A stretch of DNA of 22,193 nucleotides from B16-G9 sp964400655. GTDB lineage: Bacteria; Bacteroidota; Bacteroidia; Bacteroidales; F082. The notes beneath the pieces are model-generated. The model saw only the letters and a program-made list of their open reading frames with translations, was not told the origin of the DNA and made no database searches. The position numbers and the translations under genes are program-made. Position 1 is the first letter of the stretch. The number at the start of each line of letters is the position of its first letter. Shown piece after piece: positions 1 through 6,725 of this stretch. The DNA lies in the NCBI GenBank assembly GCA_964400655.1, contig CAYNVN010000120.1, forward strand, positions 1 to 22,193, given 5' to 3'.

Positions 1-1
1 T

Positions 2-421
2 TTGTTCGGGCCGCTTTTTCAGTTCGGACAAAATAAAAGGCGTGTGGAAATAGCCAGACAAAATGCGTATCAGTCGCTGGTAAATTATGAAAAAACCGTT
101 CAGCAGGCTTTTAAAGATGTTGAGGATGCGCTCATAAGCATCTCAACCTATCGCGAAGAAGTAGCCGTGCAACAGTCGCGTGCCAAAACGGCCATTGAGT
201 CGGAAACCCTGTCGTTTATTCGCTATAACGAAGGTTCCACAACCTATCTTGAAGTGCTTGAACAGCAGCGACAGTCGTTTGCAAGCAGGCTGGAAGTGCT
301 GTCCGCCAGGCTTAATCTTTTAAAATCGTATATTTTACTGTACAAAGCACTGGGAGGCGGCTGGCTTTCACCCGAAGAGGAAAAGGCTTACTTAGACAGC
401 ATTCAGAATAGCAACAAATAA
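2..421 (+). CDS. TolC-family outer membrane efflux protein, C-terminal fragment
   Basis: This is the last 139 residues of an outer-membrane efflux channel subunit (OEP/TolC family, the outer partner of RND or ABC exporters). The beginning lies outside the window, so the start given is only the first in-frame codon. What shows it: a long amphipathic helical stretch with the family's typical wording, QAFKDVEDALIS near residue 36 and a helix hairpin running through YLEVLEQQRQSF and ARLNLLKSYILLYKALGGGW, the usual closing motif of this family. Trimeric TolC-like proteins form a beta-barrel in the outer membrane with a periplasmic alpha-helical tunnel; this fragment covers the last tunnel helices. 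The other pump components would be expected upstream, outside the window. The substrate cannot be told from the fragment. Confidence 0.9.
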   Translation: MFGPLFQFGQNKRRVEIARQNAYQSLVNYEKTVQQAFKDVEDALISISTYREEVAVQQSRAKTAIESETLSFIRYNEGSTTYLEVLEQQRQSFASRLEVLSARLNLLKSYILLYKALGGGWLSPEEEKAYLDSIQNSNK

Positions 422-433
422 TATTGAAATTTT

Positions 434-449
434 ACCGGATTGTTCCGGT
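434..449 (+). terminator. Hairpin after the efflux gene, possible terminator
   Basis: A perfect 6-bp stem, ACCGGA / TCCGGT, with a 4-nt loop lies 13 bases after the efflux stop codon. The following bases (TCTTTCACT) are only weakly T-rich, so termination is plausible but not certain. Its position between the efflux gene and the likely rfbC promoter supports a transcription-unit boundary. Confidence 0.4.
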
Positions 450-528
450 TCTTTCACTATTTATCATCCATAAAAAACGGGAGTTGATTTTCCTGTAAAA
501 AACCATGGTTCAATGTAAATTAATTGGT

Positions 529-536
529 TACTTTTA
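529..536 (+). promoter_or_regulatory. Probable -7 box for rfbC
   Basis: TACTTTTA matches the Bacteroidota -7 consensus TAnnTTTG at 7 of 8 positions and lies 20 bases ahead of the ATG at 556. No convincing -33 TTTG was found at normal spacing. The site lies downstream of the alternative upstream ATG at 505, which argues against that start. Confidence 0.4.
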
Positions 537-555
537 CATCTTAAAATTATTGTTT

Positions 556-1101
556 ATGGAAATAGTTGAAACCAAGATACCGGATTTATACATTGTTAAG
601 CCACAGGTTTTTAAAGACAGTCGCGGGTATTTTTTTGAATCCTATAACAAAGAGGCGTTTTTAAAAAGCGGTATTGATCAGAATTTTGTTCAGGATAACG
701 AATCCAAGTCGGCAAAGGGTGTGTTGCGCGGCCTCCATTTTCAGAAACCGCCTTTTGCACAGGGAAAACTGGTGCGGGTAATTAAAGGTGCCGTAAGGGA
801 TGTGGCGGTTGATTTGCGCAAATCGTCGCCAACTTTCGGGCAATGGGCCTCCATTGATCTGACCGAAGATAACAAATGGATGTACTGGGTACCGCCCGGT
901 TTTGCGCATGGTTTTGTAACCCTCGAAGATGATACGGTTTTCTTTTACAAATGTACCAACGTTTACAATAAGGCCTCCGAAGGGGCCATCCGTTGGGATG
1001 ATCCCGATTTAAATATCGACTGGGGTATCGAAAATCCGTTGCTTTCGGACAAAGACAAAATTTCACCCTTTTTTAAAGATTTTGAAACGCCGTTCAAGTA
1101 A
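556..1101 (+). CDS. rfbC: dTDP-4-dehydrorhamnose 3,5-epimerase
   Basis: RfbC/RmlC converts dTDP-4-keto-6-deoxy-glucose to dTDP-4-keto-rhamnose in the cytoplasm, the third step of dTDP-L-rhamnose synthesis for LPS or capsule. The 181-residue length fits the family. Visible marks: FKDSRGYFFESY (19-30), the catalytic His in GVLRGLHFQ (H61), the active-site Tyr in FFYKCT (Y131), and the Asp of the LSDKD motif (about D167) that pairs with the His in characterised RmlC enzymes. The start at 556 is preferred over an in-frame ATG at 505 because the extra 17 residues are hydrophobic, not family-like, and would precede the probable promoter. No other rfb genes are in the window, so it stands apart from rfbA/B/D here. 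The lytic transglycosylase starts 37 bases downstream. Confidence 0.95.
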   Translation: MEIVETKIPDLYIVKPQVFKDSRGYFFESYNKEAFLKSGIDQNFVQDNESKSAKGVLRGLHFQKPPFAQGKLVRVIKGAVRDVAVDLRKSSPTFGQWASIDLTEDNKWMYWVPPGFAHGFVTLEDDTVFFYKCTNVYNKASEGAIRWDDPDLNIDWGIENPLLSDKDKISPFFKDFETPFK

Positions 1102-1138
1102 AATCAACCAAATATCGTTTCGTTATTAATTTGCATAT

Positions 1139-2089
1139 ATGAAGAAATATCTTCCTTATATAGTGTCGTTTATTGTGGTTTTAGGAGTCTTCTTTTGGGA
1201 GATGTTTCAGCCGGTTAAAAAAGTTTATCTGCCGGGAACCAATGAACAGTATTACAAGATTGTTCCGCTTCCTATTCCTGACACCTTATCGTTTGCCGGC
1301 GAACCTGTACCCCTTGATATTTTTTATGTTAAAGAGGCACTGGATAAAGAGCTTGCCGTTAACACCTACTGGCACTCCTCCACCCTGCAGCTGATTCGTA
1401 AATCACATCGATGGTTCCCATTGATCGATTCGGTGCTTACAGCCAATAACATCCCTGTGGATTTCAGGTACATTCCTCTTATCGAAAGCAACCTTTCCAA
1501 TGTGCGGTCGCCTGCAGGAGCGGTAGGATTTTGGCAACTGATGAAAGGTACTGCCCGCGATTACGGACTGGAAGTTGACAAAGAGGTTGATGAGCGGTAT
1601 GATGTTAAAAAATCGGCGGAAGCTGCCTGTCGCTATTTACAAAAAAGCTACTCAAAGCTTAACAACTGGACACTGGTGGCGGCTTCGTACAATGCGGGCA
1701 TAAAACGAATAACCTCCCTGATGGAAAAACAGAAGAGCCATAACTTTTACGACCTGCTGGTTCCTGAAGAAACAAGCCGGTATATTTTCAGAATACTTGC
1801 GGTTAAACTTATATTCAGCCATCCTGAAGAATATGGGTTTTATTTACAGTCAACCGACTTTTATCAACCGTTGCCATATCATATTGTCAAAATAAGTCGT
1901 AAAGTTGAAAACTGGGCCGATTTTGCCAAAGAGCATGGAATTACATACAAACTTTTAAAATATTACAATCCCTGGCTCCGACAAACCTATTTAAAGAACA
2001 GAAAGAAAAGGACATACGAAATAAAAATACCCGATGAACCTTATGATTTAACCGGTGTAAAGCTGTTAAAAGAGAAGGAATTTGATTAA
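1139..2089 (+). CDS. Membrane-anchored lytic transglycosylase (SLT/GH23, MltD-like)
   Basis: A 316-residue protein that probably cleaves peptidoglycan glycan strands on the periplasmic side. A single hydrophobic segment at about 5-20 anchors the N-terminus, with no lipobox cysteine. The SLT domain spans about 95-230: the catalytic Glu is E116 in YIPLIESNLS, followed by GAVGFWQLM (127-135) and AASYNAG (181-187), all standard GH23 family-1 motifs. The C-terminal part, about 245-300 (YHIVKISRKV, then LKYYNPWL), resembles a degenerate LysM-like wall-binding unit; this is inferred. The stop is only 5 bases before the uvrA ATG, so the two are probably co-transcribed. A -7-like TTAATTTG at 1126-1133 sits almost on the start codon, so transcription probably comes mainly from rfbC. 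Confidence 0.9.
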   Translation: MKKYLPYIVSFIVVLGVFFWEMFQPVKKVYLPGTNEQYYKIVPLPIPDTLSFAGEPVPLDIFYVKEALDKELAVNTYWHSSTLQLIRKSHRWFPLIDSVLTANNIPVDFRYIPLIESNLSNVRSPAGAVGFWQLMKGTARDYGLEVDKEVDERYDVKKSAEAACRYLQKSYSKLNNWTLVAASYNAGIKRITSLMEKQKSHNFYDLLVPEETSRYIFRILAVKLIFSHPEEYGFYLQSTDFYQPLPYHIVKISRKVENWADFAKEHGITYKLLKYYNPWLRQTYLKNRKKRTYEIKIPDEPYDLTGVKLLKEKEFD

Positions 2090-2094
2090 TAAGT

Positions 2095-4953
2095 ATGAAG
2101 GAAAGAAAAGATATACCTCCAAACGGTGAAGACCAATTTCTTGAGATACTGGGAGCGCGGGTGCATAATCTTAAAAATATCGATCTTGCCATCCCGCGCG
2201 ATAAACTGGTGGTAATTACCGGATTGAGCGGAAGCGGTAAATCGTCGCTGGCATTCGATACCATTTATGCCGAAGGCCAGCGCCGGTATATGGAAACCTT
2301 TTCGGCCTATGCACGTCAGTTTATAGGCAATATGGAACGTCCCGATGTGGATAAAATCAGCGGGTTAAGTCCGGTGATATCCATCGAACAAAAATCGGTA
2401 AGCCGTAATCCGCGCTCTACCGTGGGAACGATTACCGAAATATATGACTTCTTCAGGTTGTTGTTTGCCCGTGCCGGCGAAGCCTATTCTTACGAGTCGG
2501 GCGAAAAAATGGTGCAATATACCGAAGAGCAAATCCTTTCTTTGATATTGGAAATCTATAAGGATAAAAAAGTTGCCGTGCTGGCTCCCCTGGTAAAAGG
2601 AAGAAAAGGACACTATCGTGAGCTGTTTGAACAGGTTCGCCAACAGGGTTTTTTACGCGTAAGGGTTGACGGTGAGATACGGGAAATTGCCTTTGGAATG
2701 CAACTCGACCGTTATAAGGTACACGATATCGAAGTGGTTATTGACCGAATACATGTTAAACAAAAGGATTACGACCGGATTAAACGTACGGTGCAAACGG
2801 CCATGAAATACGGCAAAGGTACATTGATGATTCTGGATAATGAACATGAGGAGATTAAACACTTCAGCAGTAAACTGATGTGTCCCGTAACCGGATTGTC
2901 GTACGATATGCCGGAGCCCAACACTTTTTCGTTTAACTCGCCGTACGGAGCCTGCCAACGTTGTAACGGACTGGGTAAGGTTTTTGAAGTTGACATGAAA
3001 AAGGTGATTCCTAACCCCGAATTATCCATAAAAAAAGGAGGATTTGCCCCCCTGGGCGAGTACAAACAAAACTGGGTCTTTAGTCAGATTGAGGCCATCG
3101 GGTACAAGCATGGTTTTACACTTGATACTCCTGTAAAAGATATTCCCGACAAAGCGATGCAGATGATACTGTACGGCTCCAACGAAACCATTGTGGTAAA
3201 AAAGGAGTACATGGGTATCACTTCAAAATACAACCTCAATTTCGAAGGGGTTGTAAACTACATCAAACAGCAGCACAAAAACGACAACAGCTCACAAACA
3301 TCCAGACGATGGGCCGAAAGTTTTATGAACCTCAAAACCTGTCCGGAGTGCGAAGGCCGGCGGCTTAAACGCGAATCGTTGCATTTCCGTATCGGCGATA
3401 AAAACATATCCGACCTTGCAACCATGGATTTGGTCAACCTTAAAAAATGGGTGGACAATGCGCACCTGTTGATGTCGGAAAAGCAAATAACCATCGCCCG
3501 CGAAATTTTGAGAGAAATCAGCACGAGGCTGTCGTTTCTGTTAAATGTGGGAATTGATTATTTACATCTGAACCGGCCGGCAAAGAGCCTTTCGGGAGGA
3601 GAAGCACAACGTATTCGGCTTGCAACACAAATCGGATCGCAGCTTACCAGCGTTTTATATATTCTGGATGAACCTTCAATAGGGTTACACCAGCGCGACA
3701 ATCATAAACTGATTGAAGCCTTAAAGGATTTACGCGACATCGGCAACTCGGTTATTGTGGTTGAGCACGACAAAGATACCATGCTTGCTGCCGATTATGT
3801 GGTGGATATCGGGCCGGGAGCTGGCAGGCACGGTGGTGAAATTGTTGCGGCCGGAACACCCGGTGAAATCGTAACCAAAAATACCATCACAGCCGATTAT
3901 CTTAACGGAAAACGGAAAATTGTTGTGCCCAAAATAAGAAGAGAAGGCAGTGGGAAAAAGCTGGTCATAAAAGGTGCTTCGGGTAACAACTTAAAAAACA
4001 TCGATGTGGAATTTCCGTTGGGAAAATTCATTTGTATCACGGGCGTTTCGGGCAGCGGAAAATCAACATTAATTAACGAAACCCTCTACCCCGCATTAAG
4101 CAAACACTTTTACCGCTCGGTTAAAGAACCCCTGCCCTATGTTTCGATTGAAGGGCTTGATTTGATAGATAAGGTGATAGAAGTTGACCAGTCGCCCATC
4201 GGGCGAACACCCCGTTCAAATCCGGCAACTTACACCAAGGTTTTTGATGAAATAAGAAAACTTTTCGGTCAGCTTCCCGAAGCCAAAATACGAGGCTACA
4301 AACCGGGCAGGTTTTCCTTTAACGTAAAAGGCGGAAGGTGCGAAACCTGTAAAGGAGCCGGCGTTCAGATTATTGAAATGAATTTTTTACCCGATGTGCA
4401 CATCCTTTGCGAAGCGTGTCAGGGAAAACGCTATAACCGCGAAACGCTGGAAGTAAGGTACAAAGGAAAATCAATCAATGACGTACTGAACATGACCATC
4501 AACCAGTCGGTTGAATTTTTCGAGAATATCCCTTCCATCATACAAAAGCTGAAAACACTTCAGGATGTGGGGCTTGGCTATCTAACACTCGGGCAATCGT
4601 CAACCACCATCTCCGGCGGTGAAGCCCAAAGGGTTAAACTTGCTGCGGAACTTTCAAAACGGGATACCGGTAAAACCCTTTATATTTTGGATGAACCCAC
4701 CACAGGCCTCCATTTTGAAGATGTTAATGTGCTGCTTGGCGTGTTGAACAAACTAACGGAAAAGGGAAATACGGTTATTGTTATTGAGCACAATATGGAA
4801 GTTATCAAAACAGCCGATCACATCATTGATCTCGGCCCCGGCGGGGGAACGGCAGGAGGTACCGTTGTTTGCGCCGGTACGCCCGAAGAGATTGTGAAAA
4901 ACAAAAATAGTTTTACCGCCAGGTATTTGAAACCTGAACTTGAAAATGGATAG
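2095..4953 (+). CDS. uvrA: Excinuclease ABC subunit A (UvrA)
   Basis: UvrA is the damage-sensing ATPase of nucleotide excision repair; as a dimer it scans DNA and loads UvrB. The 952 residues fit the family. Two ABC modules are visible: Walker A GLSGSGKS (43-50) and GVSGSGKST (650-658), with signatures LSGGEAQR (499-506) and ISGGEAQR (839-846), each followed by an ILDEP Walker B. The second zinc module is intact (C749, C752, C772, C775; spacing CX2C-X19-CX2C). The first is incomplete: C263, C287 and C290 are present, but the second ligand position is Thr266 (CPVT instead of CPxC). A further CPEC pair lies in NLKTCPECEGRRL. It follows the lytic transglycosylase by 5 bases. Its TAG stop also forms the first bases of a probable promoter for the next gene. 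Confidence 0.98.
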   Translation: MKERKDIPPNGEDQFLEILGARVHNLKNIDLAIPRDKLVVITGLSGSGKSSLAFDTIYAEGQRRYMETFSAYARQFIGNMERPDVDKISGLSPVISIEQKSVSRNPRSTVGTITEIYDFFRLLFARAGEAYSYESGEKMVQYTEEQILSLILEIYKDKKVAVLAPLVKGRKGHYRELFEQVRQQGFLRVRVDGEIREIAFGMQLDRYKVHDIEVVIDRIHVKQKDYDRIKRTVQTAMKYGKGTLMILDNEHEEIKHFSSKLMCPVTGLSYDMPEPNTFSFNSPYGACQRCNGLGKVFEVDMKKVIPNPELSIKKGGFAPLGEYKQNWVFSQIEAIGYKHGFTLDTPVKDIPDKAMQMILYGSNETIVVKKEYMGITSKYNLNFEGVVNYIKQQHKNDNSSQTSRRWAESFMNLKTCPECEGRRLKRESLHFRIGDKNISDLATMDLVNLKKWVDNAHLLMSEKQITIAREILREISTRLSFLLNVGIDYLHLNRPAKSLSGGEAQRIRLATQIGSQLTSVLYILDEPSIGLHQRDNHKLIEALKDLRDIGNSVIVVEHDKDTMLAADYVVDIGPGAGRHGGEIVAAGTPGEIVTKNTITADYLNGKRKIVVPKIRREGSGKKLVIKGASGNNLKNIDVEFPLGKFICITGVSGSGKSTLINETLYPALSKHFYRSVKEPLPYVSIEGLDLIDKVIEVDQSPIGRTPRSNPATYTKVFDEIRKLFGQLPEAKIRGYKPGRFSFNVKGGRCETCKGAGVQIIEMNFLPDVHILCEACQGKRYNRETLEVRYKGKSINDVLNMTINQSVEFFENIPSIIQKLKTLQDVGLGYLTLGQSSTTISGGEAQRVKLAAELSKRDTGKTLYILDEPTTGLHFEDVNVLLGVLNKLTEKGNTVIVIEHNMEVIKTADHIIDLGPGGGTAGGTVVCAGTPEEIVKNKNSFTARYLKPELENG

Positions 4954-4958
4954 TTTTG
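4951..4958 (+). promoter_or_regulatory. -7 promoter box overlapping the uvrA stop codon
   Basis: TAGTTTTG is a perfect TAnnTTTG box whose first three bases are the uvrA stop codon. A TTTG at 4926-4929 lies 21 bases upstream, close to the usual -33 spacing. It would drive the DUF212 gene starting at 4978 with a leader of roughly 14 bases. Confidence 0.5.
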
Positions 4959-4977
4959 TGTAAAATATAAAACGATC

Positions 4978-5436
4978 ATGGATAAAGGAATTATATTTGG
5001 TAACAGCATTATTGATGTAGTAGTGGTTGCATGGTTTGTTGCACAGGCCTATAAAGTGGTTTCTACGTTATTTGTCGAAAAAAAGTTTGTAATAAACCGT
5101 TTTTGGGAAACCGGAGGTATGCCCAGCTCTCACTCTTCTACGGTTAGCGCTCTTACCACTTCCATTGCCATTGTTTACGGATTGTCATCGGTATATTTTG
5201 CCATATCGGCCGTTTTTGCAATCATTGTTATCCATGATGCGGCCGGTATCCGACAGGCTGCCGGCAATCAGGCACGGGTTTTAAACCGGCTTGAAGCCAC
5301 GCTTCATAAATTATTTGAAGAGCATTTTAAAGATGAGCGTTTAAAAGAGCTTTTGGGACATACAAAAATTGAGGTTCTTGTGGGCACGCTCCTGGGATTT
5401 GCCGTTGCTTTTATATTTAAATCACATCTTGTGTGA
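4978..5436 (+). CDS. DUF212 / divergent PAP2 family membrane protein
   Basis: A 152-residue integral membrane protein of the DUF212 family, described as acid phosphatase/vanadium haloperoxidase-related (B. subtilis YuiD-like). What shows it: the family motif GGMPSSHSSTVSAL (about 46-59) and IHDAAGIRQAAGNQARVLN (about 83-101), with hydrophobic helices near 10-25, 58-75, 72-88 and a final one at about 133-148. The motif recalls the SGH part of PAP2 phosphatases, but the catalytic activity of this family is not established, so lipid phosphate hydrolysis is only a guess. It has its own likely promoter overlapping the uvrA end. Its last codons and stop lie within a terminator stem shared with the convergent transporter gene, 12 bases away. 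Confidence 0.88.
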   Translation: MDKGIIFGNSIIDVVVVAWFVAQAYKVVSTLFVEKKFVINRFWETGGMPSSHSSTVSALTTSIAIVYGLSSVYFAISAVFAIIVIHDAAGIRQAAGNQARVLNRLEATLHKLFEEHFKDERLKELLGHTKIEVLVGTLLGFAVAFIFKSHLV

Positions 5437-5441
5437 TTTTT
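5419..5441 (+). terminator. Bidirectional terminator overlapping the DUF212 stop codon
   Basis: A perfect 8-bp stem, AAATCACA (5419-5426) / TGTGATTT (5432-5439), with the 5-nt loop TCTTG, runs straight into a T-run at 5437-5441. The TGA stop codon (5434-5436) lies inside the right arm. Read on the other strand the stem follows the end of the convergent transporter gene and leads into an AT-rich stretch, so it may serve both genes. Confidence 0.6.
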
Positions 5442-5448
5442 AACTGGG

Positions 5449-6519
5449 TTATTCTTCCGGTTCAACGCTCTCTTCAATATCGCTGCCGTCGCCAAGCATA
5501 ATACCTAAGTTGCGCGTTACTTTTCTGCTGTCGAGTATAATTTTTATAACAATGGTTAACGGCGTGGCAACAAGCATCCCGACGGGTCCCAAAATATATC
5601 CGAAAAATATCATCGAAAAAAAGACCATAAAAGGTGATATTCCCAGGTTTCTGCCCATTAACTGCGGTTCAATAACATTTCCGATGATGGTGTTTACAAC
5701 CAAATATACAATACCGGTAATGATACCCGTCCACGGTCCCGATACAACAAAGGCAAGAATAACAGCAGGAACAGCCGCCAAAAACGAACCGATGCTGGGT
5801 ATATAATTTAGAATAAATGCTAAAAAGCCCCATAGCAACGGAAACTGAACATCCAAAATAAACAATGAAACACCTATTGCAATACCTGTTGCCAGACTGG
5901 TTAAAGTTTTAATACCAAAATAATTCCTCAACTGTTTTATTACCTTGTCGGCTTGTCCCGAAGAGTTTTGAGAGATATATGCCAGTTTTTTGGCAAACAT
6001 ATCCGACTCAAAAATCATAAAAATAAAAAAAATAAAAACCACAAAAACTCCTGAAAAAACCGACCCGAAACCACTTGCCAAAGGAGCCGCCACCGATATC
6101 AGGCCGGCAGGTTTAAAATGATCGGTTATACCTGCCTTTTCATCAAGAATACCAATGCTTTTTAAGGTTAAGGTTATGTCGGCCCAAATATTTTCAAACT
6201 TCTCCTGAATGACCGGCAGATTGTCCATAAAACTGTTAACAGATTCGCCAATAATCAATCCGATAAGTCCCACAATTACAACAACCGATAAAACAATTAT
6301 CATGCTTGAAACCTTATGGCTGAGCCCCTGTTTTTTCAGCCAGTTTAACGGAGCAAGACTGATGGCGGTAAGAAAAGTGGCCAACAATATCATATTTACC
6401 AGGTGCCCTGCCGCTTTTAAGGCTGCAAACGCTACAATAACACCGGTGGTGATAATCCAAAATCGTACCCCGGGTATATAGTGGAAATAATGTTCGTAAT
6501 CGGTATTTCTCATAATCAA
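5449..6519 (-). CDS. AI-2E family transporter (PerM/TqsA-like membrane protein)
   Basis: A 356-residue polytopic inner-membrane protein of the AI-2E transporter (former UPF0118/PerM) family. Members have been linked to autoinducer-2 export or to sodium/proton antiport, so the substrate here is unknown. Hydrophobic helices are visible at about 20-37 and 38-57, then 70-92, three closely packed segments at about 150-172, 206-228 and 228-262, and a C-terminal pair at 262-330. Family wording includes PLLWGFLAFILNYIPSIGS and VIEPQLMGRNLGISPF. The extreme C-terminus is acidic. The ATG at 6519 is used; a second in-frame ATG at 6513 would differ by two residues. A perfect TAnnTTTG box on the - strand lies 48 bases upstream. 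It is convergent with the DUF212 gene and divergent from yidC. Confidence 0.9.
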   Translation of the reverse strand: MIMRNTDYEHYFHYIPGVRFWIITTGVIVAFAALKAAGHLVNMILLATFLTAISLAPLNWLKKQGLSHKVSSMIIVLSVVVIVGLIGLIIGESVNSFMDNLPVIQEKFENIWADITLTLKSIGILDEKAGITDHFKPAGLISVAAPLASGFGSVFSGVFVVFIFFIFMIFESDMFAKKLAYISQNSSGQADKVIKQLRNYFGIKTLTSLATGIAIGVSLFILDVQFPLLWGFLAFILNYIPSIGSFLAAVPAVILAFVVSGPWTGIITGIVYLVVNTIIGNVIEPQLMGRNLGISPFMVFFSMIFFGYILGPVGMLVATPLTIVIKIILDSRKVTRNLGIMLGDGSDIEESVEPEE

Positions 6520-6566
6520 TTGCTTTTTCTTTTAATCTTCCGAACCTCTTTTTAACCGCTTCCATG

Positions 6567-6574
6567 CAAAGTTA
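6567..6574 (-). promoter_or_regulatory. -7 promoter box for the AI-2E family transporter
   Basis: On the - strand this reads TAACTTTG, a perfect match to the Bacteroidota -7 consensus, giving a leader of roughly 40 bases before the ATG at 6519. No clear -33 TTTG is seen at the expected distance. Confidence 0.45.
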
Positions 6575-6688
6575 GAAATTTATATTAATTAATTTCCTGC
6601 TATGAAATTGATATTTATAATAATAGCCCCATTGCGTTAGCCGGAAACATTTGCTGTGATTTCTGAAAAATATTTGCTTATTTCTCCT

Positions 6689-6696
6689 TACATTTG
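6689..6696 (+). promoter_or_regulatory. -7 promoter box for yidC
   Basis: TACATTTG is a perfect TAnnTTTG match 29 bases before the yidC ATG. A TTTG occurs at 6673-6676, but only 12 bases upstream, shorter than normal -33 spacing. The divergent transporter promoter lies about 115 bases away in the same intergenic region. Confidence 0.5.
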
Positions 6697-6725
6697 CAGC
6701 TCTTAAAATTTGAACATAATTTGTT

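Noticed and set aside
505..555. Upstream in-frame ATG extending rfbC by 17 residues
   Set aside because: The added residues are not family-like and the ATG lies before the likely promoter box at 529-536; ATG 556 gives the normal RfbC N-terminus.
1126..1133. TTAATTTG as a promoter for the lytic transglycosylase gene
   Set aside because: One mismatch to the -7 box and only 5 bases before the ATG, leaving almost no leader; reading from rfbC is more likely.
6314..6565. Minus-strand open frame of 83 codons overlapping the transporter start, possible frameshifted N-terminus
   Set aside because: Its ATG sits directly at the -7 box, ahead of any likely transcript start, and the transporter frame already has a complete first membrane helix from 6519.
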